From Gemmatimonadaceae bacterium (GTDB taxonomy: Bacteria; Gemmatimonadota; Gemmatimonadetes; Gemmatimonadales; Gemmatimonadaceae), in the NCBI GenBank assembly GCA_036504815.1, contig DASXUN010000003.1, positions 156,784 to 220,783 of the forward strand: a stretch of DNA of 64,000 nt, given 5' to 3'. The position numbers were made by a program, and so were the translations under genes. The notes beneath the pieces were generated by a model. The model saw only the letters and a list, made by a program, of their open reading frames with translations, searched no databases and was not told the origin of the DNA. Below, one piece after another: positions 17,663-27,300 of the stretch (the first letter of the stretch is position 1; every line of letters starts with the position of its first letter).

Positions 17663-18597
17663 GAGCGCCCCTGCCGCTGGACGCGCCAGACGAGCCAGCG
17701 GGCGAGCATGTTCACGACCAGCGTGATGAGCAGCAGCACCGCGCCCACGGCCATCAGCGCCGACAGGTGCATGTCATTGGTCGCCTCGGAGAACTCGTTC
17801 GCGATCTGCGACGCCATCGTGTATCCGGGGGCGAAGAGCGACGCCGAGATCTCCGGCCGGTTGCCGATGACCATCGTGACGGCCATGGTCTCGCCCAGGG
17901 CGCGGCCAAGGCCGAGGATGACGCCGCCCAGCACGCCGGAACTGGCGTACGGAAGGACCGCGCCCCAGATCATCTCCCAGCGCGTCGCGCCCAGGGCCAG
18001 GGCCGCCTCGCGCTGCGACCGCGGCACGGCCATCAGCACCTCACGCGTCACGGAACTGATATAGGGCAGCACCATGATGGCCAGGATCAGGCCGGCGGCA
18101 AGCATCGAGGGACCGTAGGCCGGGCCCGAGAAGAGCGGGGTGTTGCCGAGGTGCAGGCGATCCGCGAGGAACGGCATCACATGCTCGCGCAGGAATGGCA
18201 CCAGCACGAAGACACCCCAGAGGCCGTACACCACGCTCGGGATGGCGGCGAGCAGGTCGACGAGAAACGCCACCGGCTGCCGCAGCCAGGGTGGGGCGAA
18301 TTCGGAGAGGAAGATCGCGACGCCGATCGCGAGTGGCGTTGCGATCAGGAGGGCGAGCGCCGACGACACGAGGGTCCCGTAGATCGCGGGGGCGGCACCG
18401 AAGACGCCGTCCACCACATTCCACTCGGCGGTGGTCAGAAAGGCGAGGTGAAACGCCCTGAGCGCCGGCCACGCCGCGGCGGCCACTTCAATGGCGAGCA
18501 GGAGCAGCAGGAGCGGTATGCTGAGCGCGAACGCGGTCGTCGCGACGCGATAGATGCGATCGCCGACCGAGGCGCCGTGAAGCGGAGTCGATGCCAC
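17659..18597 (-). CDS. pstC: Phosphate ABC transporter permease PstC
   Basis: Inner-membrane permease of 312 residues, six helices, with DLLAAIPSVVYGLWG and the EAA-type loop [20 protein letters not shown], then GLGRALGETMAVTMVIGN, a PstC signature. It is the first gene of pstC-A-B-B-phoU. Upstream are a 12-bp hairpin (18618-18645) and a phased Pho box (18662-18705), so this operon appears to have its own promoter separate from pstS-porin. Confidence 0.95.
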   Translation of the reverse strand: MASTPLHGASVGDRIYRVATTAFALSIPLLLLLLAIEVAAAAWPALRAFHLAFLTTAEWNVVDGVFGAAPAIYGTLVSSALALLIATPLAIGVAIFLSEFAPPWLRQPVAFLVDLLAAIPSVVYGLWGVFVLVPFLREHVMPFLADRLHLGNTPLFSGPAYGPSMLAAGLILAIMVLPYISSVTREVLMAVPRSQREAALALGATRWEMIWGAVLPYASSGVLGGVILGLGRALGETMAVTMVIGNRPEISASLFAPGYTMASQIANEFSEATNDMHLSALMAVGAVLLLITLVVNMLARWLVWRVQRQGRS

Positions 18598-18617
18598 GAG
18601 GGCCCAGTGAAGAAGTC

Positions 18618-18645
18618 GAGGGCGGCGAATGGCTTCGCCGCCCTC
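18618..18645 (-). terminator. Hairpin between the Pho box and pstC
   Basis: A perfect 12-bp stem (GAGGGCGGCGAA / TTCGCCGCCCTC) with a TGGC loop lies 21 bp before the pstC ATG and about 72 bp past the porin stop codon. It may terminate porin transcription or act in the pstC leader. On the minus strand no U-run follows. Confidence 0.55.
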
Positions 18646-18661
18646 TTGAATCTTCTCACAT

Positions 18662-18705
18662 CCGTGTCACTCCGCCGTGCCGTCTGTGTAACGGAATTGT
18701 CACGG
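18662..18705. promoter_or_regulatory. Putative PhoB box of pstCABB-phoU
   Basis: CTGTGTAACGG at 18684 and AATTGTCACGG at 18695 are adjacent 11-bp units. A third, CCGTGTCACTC at 18662, sits exactly two periods upstream (22 bp). All share TGTnAC in phase. The site begins just past the porin stop codon and is 87 bp before pstC. Confidence 0.75.
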
Positions 18706-18716
18706 AGGACGGCCGG

Positions 18717-19844
18717 CTAGAAGTTCGTGACCAGCCGGACCTGGAACATCTTGGACGGCGCGATCGTGGCCGCGGGCGCCGTGCCCAGCGTCTCCTGATA
18801 GTCCAGCGCGAGCTGTGTCCGCTTGTTCCGGGTCAGGTCGAAGATCAGGGAGCCTTCAAGCATGTGGTTCGAGGCCGACAGGTCGGTGTTGGGCTTGACC
18901 GCGTCGTAGCGCAGCATCACGCTGAGCGGCGACGTGGACGCGCTGTCCGCCAGCTGCATGGGGCGGACGAGCACCAGGCCGGTGATCAGGTCGCCGGTCA
19001 CGTCCGTGACATGGCGCGGCGAGACCGCGGTATTGGCGCCGCTCTCCGTGCCGTCGACGCGCTGCGAGTAGCCGGCCGCGACGACGAGGCGCGGGTCCTT
19101 GATGCCGGTCCAGATGCCGAAGCGGTTCTTGGTGAGCCCCTCGCCAATGGCGCCGACCTGCCCCGTGCCACCCTGCACGAACTTGCTGGCCGCGGCGTTG
19201 ATGTCGATCCACGGCGAGACGGCGAACGTCGTCAGAAGCCCGTGCTTCCCGCCGGCCAGCGGCGTCAGCGACAGCCGCGCTGCGTACGACTTGAAGCGGT
19301 CCGTCTCCGGGTTCGCGTAGCCGTTGCCGTTCGTCCAGACGGCGTAGAGCTCGCCACGCTTCTTCGGGAAGTTCAGCTGCGCGCCGACGCCGACGTCAGC
19401 CGACGAGAAATAGCCGAAACGCTCCGCGGCCGCCGTCCCCATCCAGCGGGGCCAGAAGGTCTCCATGTGCTCGAGCGCGACTGTTTGCAGCGACCCGGCG
19501 CGGACGAGGCCGCTCCAGCCGGCCTTGTTGGCCGGGCGGTCGTACTGCACGTAGGCGTACTTCGTGCGGAGCACGTAGCCGACGCCCGCCTGCTGCGGCG
19601 AGATGTCGGGCGTGTAGCGGAGGCTCCAGCGATCGGCGATCGGCGTCCGGAAGTTCAGGTAGACGCGCTCGAGGTCGAACTTGTTCGCGTTCTTCGCCTC
19701 GGGGTTCGTGCGGTAGCTGTAGGCGCCGAACAGGACGCCGGAGATGTCAATGCGGGGGGCGGATGCCGCCTGAGCAGAGAGCGCCGCGGGAAGAACGACG
19801 GCAGCAAACGTGGTCAGTCGGCGCAGGGAAGTGGCGAGCGACAT
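18717..19844 (-). CDS. Phosphate-selective-type porin (OprO/OprP-like)
   Basis: Predicted outer-membrane beta-barrel of 375 residues with a signal peptide ending ALSAQ (about residue 24). Segments such as FDLERVYLNFRTPIADRWSLRYTPDIS, KYAYVQYD and PLSVMLRYDAVKPNTD resemble the OprO/P and Gemmatimonadota porin family, and the protein ends with an aromatic residue in VRLVTNF. The ATG at 19844 begins the signal peptide. It lies directly between pstS and pstC, which argues for outer-membrane phosphate uptake; true anion selectivity needs a basic pore ladder that cannot be judged by eye. Confidence 0.8.
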   Translation of the reverse strand: MSLATSLRRLTTFAAVVLPAALSAQAASAPRIDISGVLFGAYSYRTNPEAKNANKFDLERVYLNFRTPIADRWSLRYTPDISPQQAGVGYVLRTKYAYVQYDRPANKAGWSGLVRAGSLQTVALEHMETFWPRWMGTAAAERFGYFSSADVGVGAQLNFPKKRGELYAVWTNGNGYANPETDRFKSYAARLSLTPLAGGKHGLLTTFAVSPWIDINAAASKFVQGGTGQVGAIGEGLTKNRFGIWTGIKDPRLVVAAGYSQRVDGTESGANTAVSPRHVTDVTGDLITGLVLVRPMQLADSASTSPLSVMLRYDAVKPNTDLSASNHMLEGSLIFDLTRNKRTQLALDYQETLGTAPAATIAPSKMFQVRLVTNF

Positions 19845-19868
19845 GATGTGAGGGATTGAGGGAACGAC

Positions 19869-19903
19869 GTCACCGTGGCAGCGCTCAGCGCCGCCACGGT
19901 GAC
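19869..19903 (-). terminator. Intergenic hairpin between pstS and porin
   Basis: GTCACCGTGGC and GCCACGGTGAC form an 11-bp perfect stem that extends inward through GCGC / GCGC pairing around a short CTCA-containing loop. It sits 20 bp past the pstS stop in the 79-bp pstS-porin gap, with no U-run. It could lower porin expression relative to pstS or protect the pstS 3' end. Confidence 0.6.
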
Positions 19904-19923
19904 TCTGGTGCGTTGCGCGCAGG

Positions 19924-20955
19924 CTACTTGGCGCTGGCGAGCGCAGCGACACGCTTCTCCAACTGCTTTGCAATGTTGCCCGGCAACGGGGCATAGTCGA
20001 GCGAGGCGGCCGACTTCTGCCCATCGTTGAGTGCGTACTTCAGGAAGTCCGCGAGCTTCTTGGCCTTCGCGGCATCGGTCATCTTCTCGTAAACGAGCAG
20101 CCAGGTGAACGACGAGATGGGATACGCCTTCTTCCCCGGCGCGTTCACGATCGAGACGCGATAGTCGGTGTCCTTCTCCAGCTTCTTCGCCGCGGCGGCG
20201 GCCGCTTCCGTGATCGCCTCGATGTTCGGGGCGACGAACGCACCGCTGGCGTTCTGCATCTCGGCGTAGGCGAGCTTGTTCTGGCGGGCATACGCGAGCT
20301 CGACGTAGCCGACCGAGCCGACGATCTGGCGCACCTGGCCGGCGACGCCCTCATTGCCCTTGCCGCCGAGGCCCACCGGCCAGCGCACTTCCTTCCCCTT
20401 GCCCGGGCCCGCGGCCCACGCCGGGCTCACCGCGGTGAGGTAGTCGGTGAAGATGAAGGACGTGCCGCTGCCGTCCGAACGGTGCACGACGAGGATGTCC
20501 TTCGCCGGGAGCTTCACGCCCGCGTTCAGCGCGGCGATGCGCGGGTCATTCCACTTCGTGATCTTGCCGAGGAAGATGTCGCCGAGCACCACGCCCGAAA
20601 GCTTGAGCGCCTTCGGCACCTCGGGGAGGTTGTACGTCACGACGACGGCGCCCAGGACCATCGGGAAGTGCAGCACCTTGCCGCCCTTCGCCTTGTCCAG
20701 CTCGGCGTCGCTCATCGGCGCATCGGACGCGCCGAAGTCCACCGTCTGCTCCGACAGCTGGCGGATGCCGCCGCCGGACCCGATGGACTGATAGTTGATG
20801 CGCACGCCGGTCTTGGCGGCGTAGTCGGAGAACCACTTGGAGTAAATCGGATACGGGAACGTCGCGCCCGCGCCGGTCAGGTCGACCGACTGGGCGGAGG
20901 CGGCCGCGGTGACGGCCGGAAGCGCAATGAGCGCGGCGAGAGTGCGAAGACGCAC
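19924..20955 (-). CDS. pstS: Phosphate-binding periplasmic protein PstS
   Basis: High-affinity phosphate receptor for PstCAB, 343 residues including a signal peptide ending AAASAQ. Family motifs are VDLTGAGATFPYPIYSKWFSDY, YQSIGSGGGIRQL (phosphate-coordinating Ser/Gly), DFGASDAPMSD, and VHRSDGSGTSFIFTDYL (Arg, Asp and Ser ligands). The start is GTG at 20955, preceded by GGAG at a good distance; no in-frame ATG gives a signal peptide. A near-perfect two-unit Pho box lies about 100 bp upstream. Confidence 0.96.
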   Translation of the reverse strand: MRLRTLAALIALPAVTAAASAQSVDLTGAGATFPYPIYSKWFSDYAAKTGVRINYQSIGSGGGIRQLSEQTVDFGASDAPMSDAELDKAKGGKVLHFPMVLGAVVVTYNLPEVPKALKLSGVVLGDIFLGKITKWNDPRIAALNAGVKLPAKDILVVHRSDGSGTSFIFTDYLTAVSPAWAAGPGKGKEVRWPVGLGGKGNEGVAGQVRQIVGSVGYVELAYARQNKLAYAEMQNASGAFVAPNIEAITEAAAAAAKKLEKDTDYRVSIVNAPGKKAYPISSFTWLLVYEKMTDAAKAKKLADFLKYALNDGQKSAASLDYAPLPGNIAKQLEKRVAALASAK

Positions 20956-21053
20956 GGTGTACTCCGGATTGGTGTCGTCGGGATTCGCGGTCGCCCAATG
21001 CGGCCGCCCGACACCACGTACGATGCCCACGGCTCGTTGCGCCCGTGTCTCGG

Positions 21054-21075
21054 TCGTGTAACAATCGTGTTACAA
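21054..21075. promoter_or_regulatory. Putative PhoB box of pstS (best match)
   Basis: Two adjacent 11-bp direct repeats, TCGTGTAACAA at 21054 and TCGTGTTACAA at 21065, differ at one base. They lie 99 bp before the GTG of pstS and just past the phoR stop codon. This is the clearest example of the nnnTGTnACrr unit in the window. Confidence 0.8.
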
Positions 21076-21132
21076 TGCCGGGAGGCAGATTGCCGCGGCG
21101 TTGCTGGCGCGTCCGGTCCCCCCGGGCGCGGC

Positions 21133-22845
21133 CTAGCTGTCGATGGACTGATCCGGGAACCAGGCGCTCACCGTCGTGCCGGCGCCGAGCGTGCTCTCGG
21201 CGCGCACCTTCCCGCGGTGCGCGTCCACCAGGTGCTTGACGACGGAAAGTCCGAGGCCGGTGCCCCCCTCTTCCCGCGAACGCGCCGGGTCCACACGGTA
21301 GAAGCGCTCGAAGATCCGCGGCAGGTGCGAGGCGTCGATGCCACAGCCGGTATCGCGAACGCTCACCGTCACGCCGTCGCCCGCGCGCTCGGTGCGCAGG
21401 GTGACCGTCCCTTCGGCCGTATGCCGCAGCGCATTCTCGAGGAGGTTGCCCAACACCTGGCGGAGGGCCGTCGGGTCCGCATAGACCGTCTGCGCGTCCG
21501 GGCCGATGGCGACCTGCACGGTGACGCCCTTGCGCGCGGCGGCCGCGCGCGCGGCCGCGAGGTCTTCTTCCAGCGTCGCGGCGACGTCCAGTCGTTGCGG
21601 TGCGGGCACCCATCCGCCCGACTCGATGCGGGACAGGTCGAGCAGGTCGTCCACGAGCCGCTGCATGCGCCGCGTGTGCCCGGCGATGCTGCGCGCAAAC
21701 TGCCGTCGCGTCTCCGTCGGCGGATCGTCGTCGGCCAGCGTCTCGGCGAAGCCGCGCACCACCGTCAACGGCGTCTTCAGCTCGTGCGACACGTTGGCCA
21801 CGAAGTCGCGGCGCACCGTCTCGAGCCGCCGCAGGCGCGTCACGTCGAGCAGCGCGAGCACGGCGCCGCCGTTTTCGAGCGGACGCGCCGTGATGTTGAG
21901 GATATGCCCGCCCAGCTGCGCCTCGATGTCGCGCACCGTCCGGCCGACCTGCGCCGCCGCCATCGCGTCGCGGAAGGCGCGATCGCGCGGCAACTGCTCG
22001 CCGCCAATCGGCAGCGAGGCCCGGATGCCGAGCAGCCGACGCGCGGTTTCGTTCATCCGCACCACCTGCTGCCGTGCGTCGAGTACCAGGATTCCCTCGT
22101 TGAGCGACTCCGCGAGTTCGCGAACGAGCGTCTCCTCGGCGCGCAGGGCGTCCACGCGTGCGCTGAGCTGCTCGGCGAGCCGGTTCAGCGCCACGGCAAG
22201 ATCGCCCACCTCGCCCGGGGCGGCGCGCGCGGGACGCTGCGAGAAGTCGCCGGCCGCGAGCCCACGGGCGACGGCGGACAGTTCGACGACGGGACGAGAG
22301 ACGCTCCGGGCGAAGACCCAGGAGAGCAGGATCGCGACGAGCGCGGCGATCACGCCGGACACCGCGACGTCGCGCCGTGCGGCGCGCACGATGGCGTTGA
22401 GTGATTCCGTCGGCAGCGACACGCGGGCGTAGCCGAGCGGGGTGCGCACCGCGACGTACAGCTCCTCATTGCCCGCGGACACGCTGTGCCGCCGCGCGGA
22501 GCCCGTCCCTTCCCGTCGCGCCGCGATGATCTCCGGGCGGTTCGCGTGGTTCTCGAGCTGGTCCAGTTCCGGCCGGTCGAACTCGGAGTCGCCGATGACC
22601 ACGCCCGTCGAGTCCACCAGCGTGACGCGATGCGCCGACTCCTTTCCCAGTCGGTTGGCGAGCGCATCGGCGTCCACCCCCGGCGTCCACTGCCCGGCGA
22701 CGAGCCGCGCCTCGGTCGTGAGCCGCGCGGTGGTCTCCTCGGTGAGGCGGTTCGACAGCTTGCGGTCCACCGAGATGATCATGAGAACGACCAGGACGCC
22801 AACCACGCCAAGCGCGCCAAAGAGCAGGCGATGGGCGAGCTTCAT
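21133..22845 (-). CDS. phoR: Phosphate-regulon sensor histidine kinase PhoR
   Basis: A 570-residue membrane sensor kinase. Layout: helix at 7-25, periplasmic or extracytoplasmic segment to about 155, second helix around 160-178, HAMP domain (RPVVELSAVARGLAAGDFSQRP), PAS domain (ESLNEGILVLDARQQVVRMNETARRLLG), HisKA with FVANVSHELKTPLTVVRGFAETL, and HATPase with N box NLLENALRHTAEG, G1 VRDTGCGID, F box FERFYRV and G2 GGTGLGLSVVKHLV. It overlaps phoB by 4 nt (ATGA). PAS plus position beside phoB, pstS and phoU supports PhoR. Confidence 0.94.
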   Translation of the reverse strand: MKLAHRLLFGALGVVGVLVVLMIISVDRKLSNRLTEETTARLTTEARLVAGQWTPGVDADALANRLGKESAHRVTLVDSTGVVIGDSEFDRPELDQLENHANRPEIIAARREGTGSARRHSVSAGNEELYVAVRTPLGYARVSLPTESLNAIVRAARRDVAVSGVIAALVAILLSWVFARSVSRPVVELSAVARGLAAGDFSQRPARAAPGEVGDLAVALNRLAEQLSARVDALRAEETLVRELAESLNEGILVLDARQQVVRMNETARRLLGIRASLPIGGEQLPRDRAFRDAMAAAQVGRTVRDIEAQLGGHILNITARPLENGGAVLALLDVTRLRRLETVRRDFVANVSHELKTPLTVVRGFAETLADDDPPTETRRQFARSIAGHTRRMQRLVDDLLDLSRIESGGWVPAPQRLDVAATLEEDLAAARAAAARKGVTVQVAIGPDAQTVYADPTALRQVLGNLLENALRHTAEGTVTLRTERAGDGVTVSVRDTGCGIDASHLPRIFERFYRVDPARSREEGGTGLGLSVVKHLVDAHRGKVRAESTLGAGTTVSAWFPDQSIDS

Positions 22846-23549
22846 GCGTCCCTCGGCGCCTTGATTCGGTAGCCGAACCCGCGCACGGTGTCAACCAGGT
22901 CGCCCGCCGCCCCCAGTTTCGTCCGCAGCCGCTGCACATGCATGTCCACGGTCCGCGTCTGGATGTCGGGGGCCGCCTCCCACACATGCTCGAGCAGCTG
23001 CGCGCGTCCCTGCACGCGGCCGCGCCGTTCGGCGAGGAGGAGCAGCAGCTTGAACTCGGTCGGCGTGAGCTCCACGTCGTGTCCGCTCACGGTCACGGTA
23101 TGCGCCGCGCGGTCAATGGCGATGGCGCCGATCGTCAGCACGTCGGCCGCCGCCGGCGCGGCCGCGCTGCGCCGGAGGATGGCCTTCACGCGCAGCACCA
23201 GCTCCTGCGGACTGAACGGCTTGGTGAGGTAGTCGTCGGCGCCGAGCGACAGCCCCTTGATGCGGTCCGGCTCCTCACGGCGCGCCGTGAGCATGAGCAC
23301 GGCGATGCTGGCGGTCGACACGTCGGCGCGCAGCTGCTCGAGCACGTCGAAGCCGGAAAGCCCGGGGAGCATCAGGTCGAGCACGATCAGCGCCGGCCGC
23401 TCGCGCCGCGCCGTGGCCAGCGCTTCGCTGCCGCTGGAGGCCGACGAGACGCGGTACCCCTCTTTGGCGAGATGGTAGACGACGAGCGCGACGATGTCGG
23501 GCTCGTCGTCCACGACGAGAATGCGTTCGCGTAGCTTGGTCTCGGTCAA
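22842..23549 (-). CDS. phoB: Phosphate-regulon response regulator PhoB
   Basis: OmpR/PhoB-type transcription factor of 235 residues. The receiver has acidic pocket VVDDEP (Asp14-15), phosphoacceptor Asp58 in VLDLMLPGLSGFD, and KPFSPQELVLRVKAILRR. The C-terminal winged helix contains ELTPTEFKLLLLLAERRGRVQGRAQLLEHVW and TRTVDMHVQRLRTKLG. The start is TTG at 23549 inside a TTGA overlap with the udk stop; no in-frame ATG is suitable. It presumably binds the 11-bp-phased sites reported here, including one upstream of its own operon. Confidence 0.94.
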   Translation of the reverse strand: MTETKLRERILVVDDEPDIVALVVYHLAKEGYRVSSASSGSEALATARRERPALIVLDLMLPGLSGFDVLEQLRADVSTASIAVLMLTARREEPDRIKGLSLGADDYLTKPFSPQELVLRVKAILRRSAAAPAAADVLTIGAIAIDRAAHTVTVSGHDVELTPTEFKLLLLLAERRGRVQGRAQLLEHVWEAAPDIQTRTVDMHVQRLRTKLGAAGDLVDTVRGFGYRIKAPRDA

Positions 23550-24169
23550 GTCGACTGGTCCTGCAGGCGGCGAAGGATGGTGGCGATGATCAGGTCGATG
23601 GCGACCGTATTGTGCCCGCCGCGCGGGATCACGAGGTCGGCGTAGCGCTTGCTGGGCTCGACGAACTGCAGGTGCATCGGCTGCACCGTGGTGAGGTACT
23701 GACTCAGGATCTCCTCCAACGGACGTCCGCGCACCTTGATGTCGCGCCGGATGCGGCGGATGAGCCGCTCGTCGGCATCGGTGTCCACGAACACCTTCAC
23801 GTCGCAGCGATCGCGGACCCGCTCGTCCACGAAGAGCAGGATGCCGTCAATCACGATCACGTCGGCTGGCGCGACCGGCTTGCTCTCTTCCGAGCGCAGG
23901 TGGCGCACGAAATCGTAGATCGGCTTCTCGATCGGGATGCGCGCGCCGAGCTGGTCGAGATGCGTCACCAGCAGGTCGAGGTCGAACGCGTCCGGGTGAT
24001 CCCAGTTGACCTGGCGGCGCTCGTCGATGGTGAGGTGCGTGAAATTCCGGTAGTACGCGTCCATGTCGAGGAACGCGACCGATGACGGCATCGCCTCGGC
24101 AATGCGCTTCGCCACCGTGGACTTGCCCGAGCCGGTGCCGCCCGCGATGCCAATGATGAGAGGCTTCAT
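23546..24169 (-). CDS. udk: Uridine kinase
   Basis: Phosphorylates uridine and cytidine to UMP and CMP with ATP or GTP. The 207-residue protein has the P-loop GGTGSGKSTVAKRIAE, LDMDAYYRN, NWDHPDAFD, KPIYDFVRHLR, VIVIDGILLF, VFVDTDADERLIRRIRRD and RGGHNTVAIDLI, all uridine-kinase signatures. It is the first gene of udk-phoB-phoR, separated by a Pho box from the divergent nucleotidase operon, which would deliver the nucleosides it uses. Confidence 0.95.
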   Translation of the reverse strand: MKPLIIGIAGGTGSGKSTVAKRIAEAMPSSVAFLDMDAYYRNFTHLTIDERRQVNWDHPDAFDLDLLVTHLDQLGARIPIEKPIYDFVRHLRSEESKPVAPADVIVIDGILLFVDERVRDRCDVKVFVDTDADERLIRRIRRDIKVRGRPLEEILSQYLTTVQPMHLQFVEPSKRYADLVIPRGGHNTVAIDLIIATILRRLQDQST

Positions 24170-24234
24170 GCGAAAGTTGGATGTCGGGCTGCTGATGCAG
24201 GATGCATGCGCGACGGCAGGGAAGGTAGCGCCGA

Positions 24235-24256
24235 GGCTGTCACGGAATTGTATCGG
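24235..24256. promoter_or_regulatory. Putative PhoB box shared by udk-phoBR and the nucleotidase operon
   Basis: GGCTGTCACGG at 24235 and AATTGTATCGG at 24246 are adjacent 11-bp units; the joining ACGGAATTGT is identical to the box at 18684. It lies 66 bp from the udk ATG (minus) and 100 bp from the nucleotidase ATG (plus), suggesting divergent control and phoB autoregulation. Confidence 0.65.
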
Positions 24257-24355
24257 TGAATGAATGGGGCGGCCACCGTCGGCGGGCAAACCGCCCGCAC
24301 CATTCGACGCCGGTCGGCGCTCCCACCGGTGGCGATGACCCTATAGTTTTCTTCC

Positions 24356-27300
24356 ATGTTGCCATCGCTTCGCGCGGCGCTCCTCGGGAGCGCCGTGCTC
24401 TTCGTGGCTCCCCCGGCCGTTCGCGCCCAGGGCATCCCGATCGACCTGGTCGTCGCGGCCACCTCCGACGTCCACGGACGCCTGCGGGCCTGGGACTACT
24501 TTGCCGACACGGCCGAAAGCACGCGCGGCCTGTCACGGCTGGCTACGGCGGTGGACTCGCTGCGCCGGGCGCACCCGGGCCGCGTCATCCTGCTCGATGG
24601 CGGCGACCTGCTGCAGGGCAACCCCATGACCTTCGTGGCGTCGCGCATGCCGGCGATGCCGCACCCGGCGATGGCGGCGATGAACGCGATGCAATACGAC
24701 GCGGCCGCCGTCGGCAACCACGAGTTCAACTACGGCGTGCCGTTCCTCGAGCAGGCGGTGCGCCAGGCACGCTTCCCGCTCCTCGCCGCCAACGCGCGCC
24801 GCCCCGACGGCTCGCGCGCCTTCGCCGGCTTCACGCTCATCGAGCGCGCCGGCGTGAAGGTCGGCATCGTCGGCGTGACGAATCCGGGGGCGAACATCTG
24901 GGACCGCGCGAACCTGCGCGGCCGGGTGACCGTCACCGAGATCGTGCCAGCCGTCCGCTTTGCCGTGGACTCGGCGCGCGCGGCCGGCGCCGAACTTGTC
25001 GTGGCCATCGTGCACGCGGGGCTGGGCGGCGCCAGCAGTTATGACACCACCGCGAGCGGCGGCGAGAATGTTGCCGGCGACGTCGCCCGTCAGGTGGCGG
25101 GGATCGACCTCATCGTCTTTGGCCACTCGCATCGCGAGGTCGCCGACACGACGATCAACGGCGTGCTGCTGGTGCAGCCGCGGCAATGGGCGGGGAGCCT
25201 CGCCGTCGCAACGATACGCCTGCAGAACCGCGGCGCCACGTGGAGCGTCGTCGAGAAGCACGGCCAGCTGATCCGTGCGCGTGGACACGAGGAGTCGCCC
25301 GCCGTCGTGCAGGCCGTGGCTGCCGCGCATGACGCGGCGCGCGCGCAGACCAATCGCGCCATCGGCGCCACGCTCACCACGTGGCGCTCCGACTCGGCAC
25401 GCACGCACGACACCCCGCTGGTGGACTGGGTGCTCGACGTCGAGCGGCGCGTATTCGGCGCCGACCTCGCGTCGACCGCGGCCTTCGATCTGGGCGCGAC
25501 GCTCGGCCCGGACAAGATCACGGTGGCGCAGCTGGCGCGCCTCTATCCCTACGAGAACACGCTGCAGCTCGTGCAGGTCAGCGGCGCGGTGCTCCGCGCG
25601 TATCTCGAGCAGAGTGCCCGCTACTTCGTGGTGACGCCGGGCGATGAGCCGACGGTGACCACCGATCCGGAGATTCCGGGCTTCAACTTCGACATCGTCG
25701 GCGGCGCCGAGTACGCCATCGACCTGTCGCGCCCACCCGGCGATCGGATCACCGGCCTGCGGGTTCGCGGGCGCGACGTGGCCGCGGCCGACTCGTTCAC
25801 GCTGGCGGTCAACAACTATCGAGCCGGCGGCGGCGGCGGTTACGGCATGCTCCGCGGTGCGCCGGTGCTGCGCGACACGCAGGTGGAGATTCGCGACCTG
25901 TTGATTGCGGAGGTCGAGCGCCGCCAGACACTCTCGGCCGCGGAGTTCACGGACCGGCACTGGCGCATCGAACCGGCCGCGTACGCGGCTGCGGCGTATC
26001 GTGCCGTGCACGGCGCGTCGACCCCGGCCACGCTGCGCCTCATCAGCATCAACGACTTCCACGGGGCGCTTGAATCGCGTCCCGACGGCAATCAGGGGAA
26101 CCGCGGCGGCGCCGCCCAGGTGGCGCACGCGATCCGCAGCGCCCAGCAGGAGTGCGGCGCTTCCTGCGTCACCGTGCTGCTCGACGGCGGCGACATGTTC
26201 CAGGGGACGGCCGCCTCGAACCTCGCCTACGGCCGTCCGGTGACGCAGTTCTACAACGCGCTCGACTTCGCCGCCGGCGCGCTCGGCAACCACGATTTCG
26301 ACTGGGGCCAGGACACGCTGCGCGCGAGGATGCGCGACCTCCATCACGCCGTGCTGGGCGCGAATGTCACGTATGCGGACGGACGCCGGGTGCCGTGGGT
26401 GCGCGGCGACACCATCGTCGTGCGCGGTGGCGTGCGCATCGGCATCGTCGGCGTGGCGTCGGAACTGACGCCGCGCGTCACGATGGCCAAGAATGTCGCC
26501 GACCTGCGCTTCGCGCCGCCGGCCCCGGTGATCAACGAGCGGGCGCGCGCGCTGCGCGCGCGCGGCGCCACCGTGGTGATTGCCGTGGCGCACGACGGCG
26601 GGTTCTGCGACACCCGCGGCGCGGCGCCGGCCTGCACTGGTGAAGTGGTGACGCTGGCGCAGGGAATCACGGAGAAGGTGGACGCGCTGGTCACCGGTCA
26701 TACGCACTCCATGCTCAACACCGAGATGAACGGCATCCCGGTAGTGCAGGCCCGGTCGAGCGGGCGCGCCATCGCGGTGCTCGACCTGCCGCTGGGCCCG
26801 GACGGCCGCGTCGCGGGCCGTGCGCGCGGAACGGTGCGCAACGTGGAGAGCGATGCGACGCCGGCCGATGCCGACATCGCGCGCCTCGTGCAGGAGGCCA
26901 CGGCGTCCATCGCGTCGCGCGTGAACCAGCGCGTGGGCGAACTGGCCGCGCCGATGCTCCGTCACGGCGAGGAGTATGCGCTGGGTCACCTCATCGCCGA
27001 CGCGCAGCGCGCGGCGGGCAAGGCCGACTTTGCCGTGATGAACAACGGCGGCATTCGCGCCGACCTGCCGGCCGGAGCCGTGACCTACAGCGCGCTCTTC
27101 GAGGTGCAGCCGTTCGGCAACGTGCTGTATCGCGTCACCGCGCGCGGCGATGCGCTGCGCGCCTACTTCGAGCGCATGTACAACGGCCAGCGCCCGCCGC
27201 GGGTGCACGTCAGCGGCATCGCGCTGACGTGGGACAACTCCCGTCCCGCCGATCAGCGCCTCGTGCAGGCCACGCTGCCGAATGGGCAGCGCCTCGACGA

